64,000 bases of DNA from Saccharothrix sp. HUAS TT1 (GTDB lineage: Bacteria > Actinomycetota > Actinomycetes > Mycobacteriales > Pseudonocardiaceae), in assembly GCF_040744945.1 (NCBI RefSeq), contig NZ_CP160453.1, forward strand, positions 4,960,001 through 5,024,000. The letters run 5' to 3'. A model generated the notes under the pieces. That model saw only the letters and a program-made list of their open reading frames with translations. It had not been told where the DNA came from and did no database searches. Within the stretch, counting starts at the first letter, position 1; each line of letters opens with the position of its first letter. Positions 17,973 through 26,207 of this stretch are shown here, piece after piece. The position numbers were made by a program, and so were the translations under genes.

Positions 17973-18062
17973 GTGCGCGGAGGGCGCCCCTCTGGGCGGC
18001 CCTGGCCGCACTGGTCGCGGGAGCAGTCGTCCTCCCGAGCACGCCGATGGCCTCGTCGGCGA
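17973..18062 (+). pseudogene. 5' remnant of a LacI-controlled secreted-protein gene
   Basis: A ribosome site AGGAGAAAG is followed by GTG at 17973. One frame over, starting a few bases later, lies a good signal peptide (R-R-A-P-L-W-A-A-L-A-A-L-V-A-G ... M-A-S-S-A). One extra base near 17978 would join the start codon to it. After the cleavage site the sequence turns into the antisense of another gene. It was probably a secreted glycoside hydrolase or related protein of the same regulon, but this is inferred only from the promoter and signal. Confidence 0.4.
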
Positions 18063-18297
18063 CGTACGAGGACTTGTCGAAGGTGGTCGTGATCGTCAGG
18101 TCGACCCGTCCCGTCGCCGGCTCATCGGGGACGGCAGACTCCGCGGCGCTCGGCTCAGTCTCAGTGGTGGTGGGAGCGGCGACCTCGGTCGTGGTGGACT
18201 CGGTCGGAGCCGAGGTGTCACCGAACGCCGGTCCCGCTGACGCCCCCGCGCCGACGACGACCGTCGGCAACAACGCGCCAATGGTTCGGTCTAATCG
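18060..18297 (-). pseudogene. N-terminal remnant of a secreted Thr/Pro-rich protein
   Basis: On the minus strand a signal-like segment (I-G-A-L-L-P-T-V-V-V-G-A-G-A-S-A) leads into a Thr/Glu/Ser/Pro linker. A beta-domain start follows (V-D-L-T-I-T-T-T-F-D-K-S-S-Y), a pattern common at the beginning of actinobacterial Ig-like surface repeats. It runs straight into the signal peptide of the opposite-strand remnant, and no start codon is well placed, so both ends appear lost. Confidence 0.35.
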
Positions 18298-18487
18298 CGA
18301 CCATTCCGAGTCGACAGCACGGAAATTCGGAATGATTTCGCCACGATCGGCCGCGCGGTGGAACCCCGAGCCCCGACAGACGTCTTTTGCCTGCCACACC
18401 CCGAACAGACGACTCCTCCGGCCTTGACCGCCGCCGATCGACGTGGATCAATTTCGCCTCAGATCGGCCGTCAACGAGGAGGTCGTC

Positions 18488-19750
18488 ATGTCCCTGCTTC
18501 GACGCCCGGTGCTGACGACGGTGCTCGCCGTCGCCCTCGCCTGGCCCGGCACCGCCGTCACCGCCGCGCAACCCGCCCCGGCAGCCGCCGCGCTGCCCAC
18601 CGCCGCGGTCGCGATCGGCGACAGCTTCGTCAGCGGTGAGGGCGCGGGCTCCTACCAGGCGGTGACCGACGTCAACGGCGTGTCCCAGGGCTTCCCGGGC
18701 TGGTCCGCGCCGAATGACAACGCCTTCTTCTGCCACCGGTCCGCCAACGCCTCCCTGCACCGGGCCGACCTGCCCGGCATCCAGGGCCGGTTCAACCTCG
18801 CCTGCTCGGGCGGGCAGCCGCACGACGTGCTCAACCCCTCGGGCAACCGCGCCAAGGGACGCGCCGTCGCCTCCCAGCTCGACCAGCTCCGCGCGGTGGC
18901 CGCCACCCACGACATCGACCTGGTCCTGGTCGGCCTGGGCTCGAACAACAGCTCGTTCACCTTCGGCGACGTGGCCACGCTGTGCGCCAACCGCTTCATC
19001 GCCGACGCCTGGACCGGGTGGTGGGAGTTCTGGGCCTACCTCGGCGGCCCGGTGCCGCAGGAGCCGTGCGCGGTGTCCGACCTGGCCACGGAGGCCGAGG
19101 TCGCGGCGGCCACCGCCGAGACCACCGCGGCCCTGCGGTCCCTGCTCACCACCCTGGCCCAGGTCGACGCCGACGGCCGTCACCGGATCGTCTTCCAGGA
19201 CTACACCAACCCGCTGCCGCTGGACCTCCTCGCCCGCTACCACGAGGAGGACGGCCGCAGCGACACCCGGGACAAGTTCCGCGACCTCGGCGCCGAGCGC
19301 TACGCGGCGGGCTGCCCGGTGCACCGCGCCAGCCTCGCCCCGGGCCACGTGTTCTCCGCCCGGCTGGGCACCGTGGTGCAGGGCGCGCACACGACGCTGT
19401 CCGCCGAGTTCCCCGGAGCCGACCTGGTCCTGCTCAACGTGCAGCGCGCGTTCGACGGCGCGCGCCTGTGCGAGCAGGACGGCAGCCCGACCAACTCCCT
19501 GGCCACCCCGATCCGGCTCCAGGACGGACCGAGCGGCACGTTCGTCACCAGCCTGGCCGGCAAGGACAAGCTCGACGTGCAGCGCATCGCGAACACGTGC
19601 GTCACGCACTTCCAGACGTGCCAGGAGTCGTGGCACCCCAACGCCGCCGGCCACGCCGCACTCGGCCGCTGCCTCACCGGGGCCGCCGCCACGACGGCAC
19701 GGGCGGTCACGTGCGCCAGGTCCGGGGACGGCGCCATCACCGTCGGCTGA
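18488..19750 (+). CDS. Secreted SGNH/GDSL-type hydrolase
   Basis: 420 residues, ATG at 18488 behind GAGGAGG. A signal peptide ends near A-A-Q-P-A-P. Block I is A-I-G-D-S-F-V-S-G-E-G-A (nucleophile Ser46); the G-x-N block is V-G-L-G-S-N-N; the C-terminal block V is S-W-H-P-N-A-A-G-H with the catalytic His. Eight or so cysteines suggest a disulphide-rich extracellular esterase or lipase of the actinobacterial SGNH type. Its natural substrate cannot be told. It is a single gene followed by a strong terminator. Confidence 0.87.
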   Translation: MSLLRRPVLTTVLAVALAWPGTAVTAAQPAPAAAALPTAAVAIGDSFVSGEGAGSYQAVTDVNGVSQGFPGWSAPNDNAFFCHRSANASLHRADLPGIQGRFNLACSGGQPHDVLNPSGNRAKGRAVASQLDQLRAVAATHDIDLVLVGLGSNNSSFTFGDVATLCANRFIADAWTGWWEFWAYLGGPVPQEPCAVSDLATEAEVAAATAETTAALRSLLTTLAQVDADGRHRIVFQDYTNPLPLDLLARYHEEDGRSDTRDKFRDLGAERYAAGCPVHRASLAPGHVFSARLGTVVQGAHTTLSAEFPGADLVLLNVQRAFDGARLCEQDGSPTNSLATPIRLQDGPSGTFVTSLAGKDKLDVQRIANTCVTHFQTCQESWHPNAAGHAALGRCLTGAAATTARAVTCARSGDGAITVG

Positions 19751-19756
19751 GCAGCG

Positions 19757-19789
19757 GCCCACCGCCCGCGCGGTGAGCGGGCGGTGGGC
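19757..19789 (+). terminator. Hairpin terminator after the SGNH hydrolase
   Basis: Perfect 13-bp stem (19757-19769 with 19777-19789) and a 7-base loop, followed by TAGTTT. It lies six bases after the stop codon and just before the next gene's start. Confidence 0.7.
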
Positions 19790-19801
19790 TAGTTTGCCCC
19801 G

Positions 19802-20242
19802 GTGAGCCTCCTCGATGACGTGGCCGAGCGCGACGGCTGGCGGTGCTGGGTGTGCGACGAACCGGTCGACCCCGACATGTCGGTGAACGACCCGCGCGGA
19901 CCCAGCGTCGACAGCCGGACCGCCGACCGCAAGGCCAAGGTCGCCGAGCGGCTCGCGCACCGCGGGTGCAACACCCGCAAGGGCGCGGTCAAGGTGGTCA
20001 TCGCCTGGCCGGACCGCCTGCACGTCGCCGAACCCGCACCGCTGATCGCCGTGGCCGCGAGGCTGGAGCGCAAAGGCGGCCGTGAGGCGGTCGCCCGCTG
20101 CCCGACCCGGAAGGACGCCGAAGAGACGGCGGAATGGCTGGTGGACCGGTTCTCCCGCCTGACACCGGAACTGCGGGTGACCGCCGACGTCCAGGCGGGC
20201 GGCGGCCAGTTCCTCGTCGTCCTCACCACCGGCCGCCGCTGA
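19802..20242 (+). CDS. HNH-like zinc-finger protein, conserved actinobacterial type
   Basis: 146 residues, GTG start at 19802. The N-terminal 55 residues look like the zinc-knuckle core of an HNH nuclease: R-C-W-V-C-D-E-P-V-D, a central S-V-D-S-R-T, then A-H-R-G-C-N-T-R-K-G. The catalytic D-H of active HNH enzymes is D-S here, so nuclease activity is doubtful. The C-terminal part (roughly 65-146) is a separate alpha/beta region without recognised motifs. It has no signal peptide and is probably nucleic-acid binding in the cytoplasm. Confidence 0.65.
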   Translation: MSLLDDVAERDGWRCWVCDEPVDPDMSVNDPRGPSVDSRTADRKAKVAERLAHRGCNTRKGAVKVVIAWPDRLHVAEPAPLIAVAARLERKGGREAVARCPTRKDAEETAEWLVDRFSRLTPELRVTADVQAGGGQFLVVLTTGRR

Positions 20243-20261
20243 CCCGAACCCGTTCGGGTCA
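20240..20261. terminator. Compact shared terminator containing both stop codons
   Basis: A 9-bp inverted repeat (20240-20248 and 20253-20261) with a four-base loop. The TGA of the plus-strand gene is the start of one arm, and the TGA of the minus-strand gene is the start of the other. Only 16 bases separate the two coding ends. Confidence 0.55.
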
Positions 20262-20766
20262 GGGAGAAATCGCGGCGCTGTAGATCTGCGGGATCTCGGT
20301 GATGGTGTTGTCGGGCCAGAGGACGGCGCCGAGGGCACCGCTCTCGTAACTCCCGGAAACGTGCGGCGACTTGGACGGCAACGCGTTGGCGAACCCCGAG
20401 GAGAACTTGTGGTTGTCGGCGGAGGCGACCAGGGAGCCGTTGCGGTAGAGACCGACCGCAACGTAGATCTCGGGCATGACGTGGCTGCAGTTCAGGTTGC
20501 CGAACGCCTGCTCACCGCCGCCCGAGCCGCCGTACCAGCGGTTGGGGAGGCTCGCGGTCAACGTGCAGGACCAGACGCCTTTGGTCACCGTGGACGTGGT
20601 CTGGATGGAGACGCTCGGGACGTGCGCGGACAGCGCGGGTTGGCCCAATTCGAGGGCCTTGGCACCGGCGTGCGCTCGAACCCGCCATCGACAACGCGGC
20701 GGTCGCGACCACAACGGCGGCGAGCCGGCCCAGCCGGGAGTCCGGCTGCCATTCACGTGTTCTCAT
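20259..20766 (-). pseudogene. Secreted protein gene broken by a single-base frameshift
   Basis: From the ATG at 20766 (behind GAGGA), a signal peptide is encoded (M-R-T-R-E-W ... A-A-V-V-V-A-T-A-A-L-S-M-A-G-S-S-A). Near 20670-20680 the frame must shift by one base to reach the evident mature domain, which starts A-H-A-G-A-K-A-L-E-L-G and ends I-Y-S-A-A-I-S-P. The mature part, about 140 residues with two Cys, is rich in Ser, Gly, Asn and Tyr and has no recognised domain. If the base loss is real, the protein is not made; otherwise it is a small exported protein of unknown function. Confidence 0.6.
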
Positions 20767-20941
20767 GTCCATCCTCGACGTCGGGGACAATGAAGCGAAT
20801 CACCAGACCGTCCCGCCATGCGGCGAAACAGGAATACGACGAACACAGGCAGCCCGTCCGCACAAATCGTGCATGAATGTCGCAGAACCGACCGCGCCGC
20901 CGGGCGAGCGACCGCAGAGCGGACTCGAATTCACACACGAA

Positions 20942-21009
20942 GTGAAACCGTGCCGCCTCATCGCCCTGCACCTGGTCTCGGCCCTGGTGACCGCCGGAGA
21001 GCTGACCGG
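20942..21009 (+). pseudogene. Truncated signal-peptide start, paralogue of the gene at 5555
   Basis: GTG at 20942 encodes V-K-P-C-R-L-I-A-L-H-L-V-S-A-L-V-T-A-G-E. The DNA matches the start of the gene at 5555 at most positions across about 65 bases (there W-K-P-H-R-V-T-A-L-S-L-A-S-V-L-V-A-A-G-A). Similarity ends abruptly where transposase sequence begins, so an insertion or deletion removed the rest. Confidence 0.5.
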
Positions 21010-21186
21010 CGCCAACTGCCCCGGCGAGATCCCCGGCCTGCCCCGCACACCGAACGCCGACGCGAACTGCCCGTCGGCGAACAGTCCCGGTAACTCCTCC
21101 CGGACCCGCATCCCCGGCGTCCCCTTCGGGAACGCCGCCCTGGCCACCACTGCGGTCTGCTCGGGCACCTCCGGCGTGCCTGACCC
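21010..21186 (-). mobile_element. N-terminal fragment of an IS1182-type transposase
   Basis: The minus strand encodes A-R-A-A-F-P-K-G-T-P-G-M-R-V-R-E-E-L, then L-F-A-D-G-Q-F-A-S-A-F, then R-G-R-P-G-I-S-P-G-Q-L-A. This is the conserved start of IS1182/IS5-like transposases common in actinomycetes. It stops at the junction with the signal-peptide remnant; the DDE domain is absent. Confidence 0.65.
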
Positions 21187-21221
21187 AGGCGACCCATGCG
21201 GCGCACTGGTTGTCGGGGTAA

Positions 21222-21704
<483 letters not shown>

Positions 21705-21732
21705 TCACCGGTCGAGTGGGAGGCGATGTGGG

Positions 21733-22128
21733 TCAGCGTGTGGAGATCCGTCCGATGCCGCCGTTCCACGGCAAGTTGTCCTCGTAGTCGCACGCGGCGA
21801 CCACGGGGTGTCCCCGGTCCCAGAAGCCCCGCACGACGATTGCCGTCGTCTCGACCATGGTGACGGCCAACTCGGCGTCCGAAACCCCCGGGTCGTCGCT
21901 GATCGGTCCCAGCTCGATGTGGACCGGCCAGACGACGAAGTCGTCTTCCGACGACGCCTCGCCTCCCGCGTGGTTCACGCCCACCTCCAGCACCACGGGC
22001 CCGATCACCGCACAGCCGTCACCGGGGAATCGCGGCGGGTTCAGGGGGAGGCCCAGGTCCGCCAGCACGTCGGCGGTGGCGCGGACGTCGAGGTCCTTGA
22101 CGAAGACCTTGCAGAACTCGTAAGTCAC
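21733..22128 (-). CDS. Hypothetical protein, acidic
   Basis: 131 residues from the GTG at 22128. It is acidic, without signal peptide or membrane segment. The N-terminal half (V-F-V-K-D-L-D-V-R-A-T-A-D-V-L-A-D-L-G) and the C-terminal W-D-R-G-H-P-V-V-A-A-C-D-Y-E-D suggest a compact alpha/beta domain. I do not recognise it. Its size and acidity resemble immunity-type proteins, but nothing else supports that. The frame is open upstream to 22203; the GTG was preferred because GAGG lies before it. The gene is divergent from the serine hydrolase. Confidence 0.55.
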   Translation of the reverse strand: MTYEFCKVFVKDLDVRATADVLADLGLPLNPPRFPGDGCAVIGPVVLEVGVNHAGGEASSEDDFVVWPVHIELGPISDDPGVSDAELAVTMVETTAIVVRGFWDRGHPVVAACDYEDNLPWNGGIGRISTR

Positions 22129-22285
22129 CCGGGCACCTCGATGATCGGACGGGCACTTCGCCTGATGGCGGAGAGGTCGGCCCTGGAACCGTAGTGCCGG
22201 CACGAAGTCTTCTCCTCACCCCCCTCGTCACGGCCGGTACGGTCGTGGTGGGCGACGTGCGAACGGATGGGACGAGCGAGGACGG

Positions 22286-23473
22286 ATGACTGCCGGCGGC
22301 TTCTCCTCGAAACGGTTGGCTCGGGTGCGGGGGCTGTTGGAGGGGCACGTCGAGACCGGGTTCGTGCCGGGTGCGGTGGCCGTGCTCGCCCGTCACGGTG
22401 AGGTGCACGTCGAGGCGATCGGCACCATCGCGTTCGAGGGCGCCGGCGCCGGGACCCCGATGGCGGCCGACACGATCTGCCGCCTGGCCTCGTTGAGCAA
22501 GCCGATCGTCGCCGCCTGCGCGATGACGCTCGTAGAGGACTGCACCCTGCGCCTCGACGACCCGGTCGACGACCTCCTCCCGGAGCTGGCGGACATGACC
22601 GCGCTCACCGACCCCCACGGGCCGCTGGACGACACCGTTGCGGCCCACCGGTCGATCACGCTGCGGGACCTGCTGACGTACACCTCCGGCACCGGCGTGA
22701 TCCCGGCCAGTCCGGGGAAGGTCCCGATCGCCGACGCGCTGAACGCCCTCGACTTCACCTCGCCGGACGAGTGGGTGCGCCAGCTGGGCAAGCTCCCGCT
22801 CATCCACCAGCCGGGCGAGCGCTGGATGTACGACACCGCCTCCAACGTGCTGGGCGTGCTCATCGCCAGGGCCACCGGCACGTCTTTCGGGGACGCCTTG
22901 CGCGAGCGGATCTGCGATCCGCTCGGGATGAAGGACACCGCCTTCAGCGTGAGCGGCGAGGGCATCGCCCGGTTGGCGACGGCGTACCACCGCGACAGCA
23001 CCGCCGCCGAGCCGGTCGTGGACGACGGTCCCGACGGGCGGTGGAGCCGGCCGCCGATGTTCGAATCAGGCGGCGGCGGTCTCGTCTCGACCGCCCGGGA
23101 CTACTTCGCCTTCGCCTCGGCCCTGCTGGCCGGTGGTTCCCACAACGGCGAGCGGGTGCTCTCCCGACCATCGGTGACGCTGATGACGACCGATCACCTG
23201 ACCCCGGCGCAGAGGGCGGCCTCCGGGTTCTGGTCGGGGTACTTCGACGCGATGGGCTGGGGTTTCGGGATGTCGGTCCAGACCCGCCGCACCCACCTCG
23301 GCCCGTCGGTCGGCGCCTACGGGTGGTCCGGCTTCTACGGCACGGCCTGGTACAACGACCCCGCCGAGGACCTGACGGCGGTCATCTTCATGCAACGGGC
23401 GCACGCGGGCGACCCGAGGCTGCCGATGTGGCACGACCTGTGGACCTCCGTCTACCAGGCGATCGGCGACTGA
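22286..23473 (+). CDS. Serine hydrolase, class C beta-lactamase / esterase family
   Basis: 395 residues without signal peptide. The S-x-x-K motif is S69-L-S-K72, the second motif is Y-D-T-A-S-N (Tyr/Asn pair), and a late G-W-S-G-F-Y-G block takes the place of K-T-G/H-x-G. The conserved R-D-L-L-T-Y-T-S-G and G-G-G-L-V-S-T-A-R-D-Y blocks fit the large EstB/penicillin-binding-like family, which hydrolyses esters, amides or D-amino acid peptides. A cytoplasmic location makes resistance to beta-lactams unlikely. It is not obviously in an operon. Confidence 0.87.
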   Translation: MTAGGFSSKRLARVRGLLEGHVETGFVPGAVAVLARHGEVHVEAIGTIAFEGAGAGTPMAADTICRLASLSKPIVAACAMTLVEDCTLRLDDPVDDLLPELADMTALTDPHGPLDDTVAAHRSITLRDLLTYTSGTGVIPASPGKVPIADALNALDFTSPDEWVRQLGKLPLIHQPGERWMYDTASNVLGVLIARATGTSFGDALRERICDPLGMKDTAFSVSGEGIARLATAYHRDSTAAEPVVDDGPDGRWSRPPMFESGGGGLVSTARDYFAFASALLAGGSHNGERVLSRPSVTLMTTDHLTPAQRAASGFWSGYFDAMGWGFGMSVQTRRTHLGPSVGAYGWSGFYGTAWYNDPAEDLTAVIFMQRAHAGDPRLPMWHDLWTSVYQAIGD

Positions 23474-23521
23474 CCGCAGGCCCACGTCACGATCATGGCG
23501 TGTTACGCAAAGTAATAATCG

Positions 23522-23538
23522 ACCAGCCGCAGGCTGGT
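23522..23538 (+). terminator. Small hairpin after the serine hydrolase
   Basis: A 7-bp stem (23522-23528 with 23532-23538) and a three-base loop, in an AT-rich stretch 50 bp after the stop. A second hairpin (23587-23594 with 23600-23607, A/T-rich arms) follows. Either could end transcription, or the second could be an upstream control site of the next gene. Confidence 0.4.
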
Positions 23539-23666
23539 GAAATCAACGTCGAATTCATGTTTATCTTCTCCTGATCTGCCCTGAGCTGGGAAAACAAAAT
23601 TTTCCCACTTTCGAGTGAACCGGCACGGCGGTGGCTCCGAATACAGGGCAGAGAGGAGGTGATTGC

Positions 23667-24488
23667 ATGAGAACAGCTTGTTCGGTCGTGGTGGACGAGG
23701 TGCACCCGCTGGTTCGCCGTTCCCTGGTGGCGGTGGGTTTCCTGTTCGGCCTGGGCCTGCTGGCCCTGGTGACGGCGGGCTCCGCGCACGCGGCTGAGGA
23801 CAGCCGTTCACCCGGTTTGCTGGGTGGCGTGCTCGGTGGCGTAGTAGAGCCGTTGAGCCCGGTGACGGCCGGCGTGTCGGAGGTTGTCGGCGCGGTGGAA
23901 CCGGTGACGGCTCCGCTGTTGGAGCCGGTGACCGGGACGGTGCTGGAGCCGGTGTTGGAACCGGTGCTGGAGGTGTTGGCGCCGGTGACCGATCCCTTGC
24001 TGGGGCCGGTCGAGCCGGTCGTCACGCCGGTGGCCCGCGCGATCGGCGTCGAGCCGAGCGCACTGGGAATCCAGGAGCGGACCGCGGCACCTGCTCCGGT
24101 CGAGACCGGTGTCGGAGACTTCGCCCCGACTCCGGTGTCGGCACAGCCGCAACCCGGTGATCCGGTGGCTGTTGCGACTGCGAGTCCTTTGAGGACCGAG
24201 GTCCAGACTCCTCCTGTGACGGTCGCAGTAGTCGAACCCGTCCTGACGTCGGGTTCGAACGAACTGCGGGCGCCGGTCAACGGCCCGGTGGCACCGGTTC
24301 AGGGCACGATGGTCCTGTCCGGCGTCGCGAGCCCGACGGCGTCGTCGGGCGGCGGTGGTTCCGTTGGCCAGGTGGACCTGCCCGGCAGCCAGGGCTTCGG
24401 TTCGCCGGACGGCGGCCGGGTGGCCTTGTCGGAACACACGACCGCACGGCCGTGGTGCTACGTGTTCGGGCGACATCACCCGAGCTGA
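23667..24488 (+). CDS. Secreted Pro/Val-rich repetitive protein
   Basis: 273 residues, ATG at 23667 behind GAGAGGAGGT. A signal peptide or membrane anchor with a long hydrophobic run ends near A-H-A-A-E-D. The next 90 residues are a chain of short units built on (L/V)-E-P-V-(T/L), which would make an extended hydrophobic rod. The rest is Pro/Ala/Ser-rich and ends R-P-W-C-Y-V-F-G. It lies 57 bp before the Gly/Ser repeat protein gene, and both look like cell-surface or sheath proteins made together. No known family was recognised. Confidence 0.62.
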   Translation: MRTACSVVVDEVHPLVRRSLVAVGFLFGLGLLALVTAGSAHAAEDSRSPGLLGGVLGGVVEPLSPVTAGVSEVVGAVEPVTAPLLEPVTGTVLEPVLEPVLEVLAPVTDPLLGPVEPVVTPVARAIGVEPSALGIQERTAAPAPVETGVGDFAPTPVSAQPQPGDPVAVATASPLRTEVQTPPVTVAVVEPVLTSGSNELRAPVNGPVAPVQGTMVLSGVASPTASSGGGGSVGQVDLPGSQGFGSPDGGRVALSEHTTARPWCYVFGRHHPS

Positions 24489-24490
24489 GG

Positions 24491-24538
24491 TTCTTCCCTT
24501 TGTGAGCTGACCACTGCTTGAGAGCTTCGAGGGAAGAA
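24491..24538 (+). promoter_or_regulatory. Inverted repeat able to mask the next gene's ribosome site
   Basis: An 8-bp arm at 24491-24498 is the exact complement of 24531-24538, which overlaps the AAGAAGG ribosome site of the gene starting at 24546. Pairing in the mRNA would hide that site. It could act as a translation switch or be chance. Confidence 0.35.
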
Positions 24539-24545
24539 GGCTTTG

Positions 24546-26129
24546 ATGCGCGAGTACGTCCAACGCGGCCTGTTGGCCGCGGTGATCTCCGGTGGGTTCG
24601 TCCTGCTGGGACAGTCGGTCGCGAGCGCCGACACGGCAGACCAGGGTCCGCTGGGCCTCGGTGGGCTGGTCGGGTCGGTCACCAACACCGTCAGCGGTGT
24701 GGCGACCGGCGGTTCCGGTGGCACCTCCGGTGACGGTGGCAACGCCGTGAGCGGCAACAGCGCGCGGTCGGGGAATTCCGGTGATTCGGGTGACTCCGGT
24801 TCGACCGGTGGCAACTCGGCTTACGGGTTGTGCGTGCTGGCCGAGTGCGCCACGCACGTCAGTTCGGGCGACTCGGGCAACACCGGGTCGACCGGCAGCA
24901 CGGGCGACGCGACCAACACCAGCCACACCTCCGGGGGCAACTCCGGCATGGCCGGCAACGGCGGCGACGCCACGGCGTGGTCGGGCAACACCTCCGGCGG
25001 AGGTGACACCACCGCGACCGCCCACGGCGGTTCCGGCGGCACCTCCGGTGACGGTGGCAACGCCGTGAGCGGCAACAGCGCGCGGTCGGGGAACTCCGGT
25101 GATTCGGGCGACTCCGGTTCGACCGGTGGCAACTCGGCTTACGGGTTGTGCGTGCTGGCCGAGTGCACCACGCACGTCAGTTCGGGCGACTCCGGGAACA
25201 CCGGGTCGACCGGCAGCACGGGCGACGCGTCGAACACCAGCTGGACCACCGGGGGCAACTCCGGCATGGCCGGCAACGGCGGCGACGCCACGGCGTGGGC
25301 GGAGGGCTCCGACCGTTCGTGGGGCCACCACCGCGACTCGGGTGACGGCAGTGCCAAGGCGGTCGGCGGCAACGGCGGCGAGTCGGGCGAGGGCGGCAAC
25401 GCCACCAGCTCGAACAAGGCCGTGACCGGTGGCTCCGGCAACTCCGGTGACACCGGCTCGACCGGCGGCAACACCGCGTTCGTGCTCGACCTGGGTGGTC
25501 TGCAGTGGAACCACCACGGCTCGGGCTGGGACAACGGTGGCAAGTCCACCACGACGGTGACCTCCGGCGACTCGGGCAACACCGGGTCGACCGGCAGCAC
25601 CGGTGACGCGTCGAACACCAGCTGGACCACCGGGGGCAACTCCGGCACGGCCGGTGGCGGCGGCGACGCGATCGCGTGGGCCGAAGGCTCCAACGGCACG
25701 GGCCACACCTGGCGTCACCGCGACTCGGGTGACGGCAGTGCCAAGGCGGTCGGCGGCAACGGCGGCGAGTCGGGCGAGGGCGGCAACGCCACCAGCTCGA
25801 ACAAGGCCGTGACCGGTGACTCCGGCAACTCCGGTGACACCGGCTCGACCGGCGGCAACACCGCCGTCACCCACAACACCGGTGAGAGCGACCGGTGGAA
25901 CCACCACGCCCGCAAGGGCGGCCACGGCCACCAGTGGTGGAACCACCACGGTCGGGGTTGGCGGCACGGCGAGTCGACGACCACCGTCGGCTCGGGCGAC
26001 TCCGGTGACACCGGCCGGACCGGCGCCACCGGCGACGCGTCCAACACCAGCCGCACCACCGGCGGGCACTCCGGCCCGGTCGGTGCCGGCGGCGACGCCA
26101 AGGCCCTGATCGGCCACCTGGTGCAGTGA
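24546..26129 (+). CDS. Secreted Gly/Ser/Thr/Asn-rich repeat protein with two Cys loops
   Basis: 527 residues, signal peptide ending V-A-S-A-D-T. Nearly the whole mature protein is built from short units such as G-D-S-G-(N/D)-(T/S)-G, S-T-G-G-N and G-G-N-S-G-x-A-G-x-G-G-D-A, like a collagen-type or beta-solenoid repeat. Two larger duplications are visible: a 90-residue block recurring with a 318-bp period, each copy carrying G-L-C-V-L-A-E-C, and a 49-residue block recurring with a 387-bp period. His/Trp-rich spacers (W-N-H-H, G-H-Q-W-W-N-H-H) break up the second half and could bind metal. Probably an extracellular structural or sheath protein; it is paired with the Pro/Val-rich gene upstream. 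Confidence 0.65.
   Translation: MREYVQRGLLAAVISGGFVLLGQSVASADTADQGPLGLGGLVGSVTNTVSGVATGGSGGTSGDGGNAVSGNSARSGNSGDSGDSGSTGGNSAYGLCVLAECATHVSSGDSGNTGSTGSTGDATNTSHTSGGNSGMAGNGGDATAWSGNTSGGGDTTATAHGGSGGTSGDGGNAVSGNSARSGNSGDSGDSGSTGGNSAYGLCVLAECTTHVSSGDSGNTGSTGSTGDASNTSWTTGGNSGMAGNGGDATAWAEGSDRSWGHHRDSGDGSAKAVGGNGGESGEGGNATSSNKAVTGGSGNSGDTGSTGGNTAFVLDLGGLQWNHHGSGWDNGGKSTTTVTSGDSGNTGSTGSTGDASNTSWTTGGNSGTAGGGGDAIAWAEGSNGTGHTWRHRDSGDGSAKAVGGNGGESGEGGNATSSNKAVTGDSGNSGDTGSTGGNTAVTHNTGESDRWNHHARKGGHGHQWWNHHGRGWRHGESTTTVGSGDSGDTGRTGATGDASNTSRTTGGHSGPVGAGGDAKALIGHLVQ
24711..25298 (+). repeat. Tandem 270-bp duplication (318-bp period) inside the repeat protein gene
   Basis: Copies at 24711-24980 and 25029-25298 are almost identical in DNA, and each encodes one Cys-x5-Cys loop flanked by Gly/Ser repeats. 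Near-identity at silent sites points to recent duplication or gene conversion. Confidence 0.75.
25331..25864 (+). repeat. Duplicated 147-bp block (387-bp period) inside the repeat protein gene
   Basis: Copies at 25331-25477 and 25718-25864 encode the same Gly/Glu/Asn/Ser block (D-S-G-D-G-S-A-K-A-V-G-G-N-G to G-S-T-G-G-N-T-A). The segment between them is a His/Trp-containing spacer plus a Gly/Ser run. Confidence 0.75.
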
Positions 26130-26154
26130 CACCGCAGTAAGTGACACCGCAGTA
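26125..26154 (+). repeat. Perfect 15-bp tandem duplication over the stop codon
   Basis: The 15 bases at 26125-26139, which contain the stop codon of the repeat protein, are repeated exactly at 26140-26154. Confidence 0.7.
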
Positions 26155-26160
26155 GGGGAT

Positions 26161-26190
26161 GGGCGGGACCGGTGGCAACCGGTCCCGCCC
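26161..26190. terminator. Bidirectional terminator between convergent genes
   Basis: Perfect 13-bp stem (26161-26173 with 26178-26190) and a four-base loop, between the ends of the repeat protein gene and the minus-strand secreted protein. Confidence 0.7.
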
Positions 26191-26207
26191 GTTCCGTCAT
26201 CAGGCCG

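Larger units (their letters stand above)
17747..18487. other. Accessory gap holding truncated genes
   Basis: About 740 bases lie between lacI and the SGNH hydrolase without an intact gene. It contains a third LacI promoter/operator and two head-to-head remnants of secreted-protein genes, each listed separately. The bases just before 18488 carry the GAGGAGG site of the SGNH hydrolase. Confidence 0.55.

Noticed and set aside
22286..23473. Beta-lactam resistance gene
   Set aside because: It has S-x-x-K and Y-x-N motifs but no signal peptide; the wider esterase/peptidase family is more likely.
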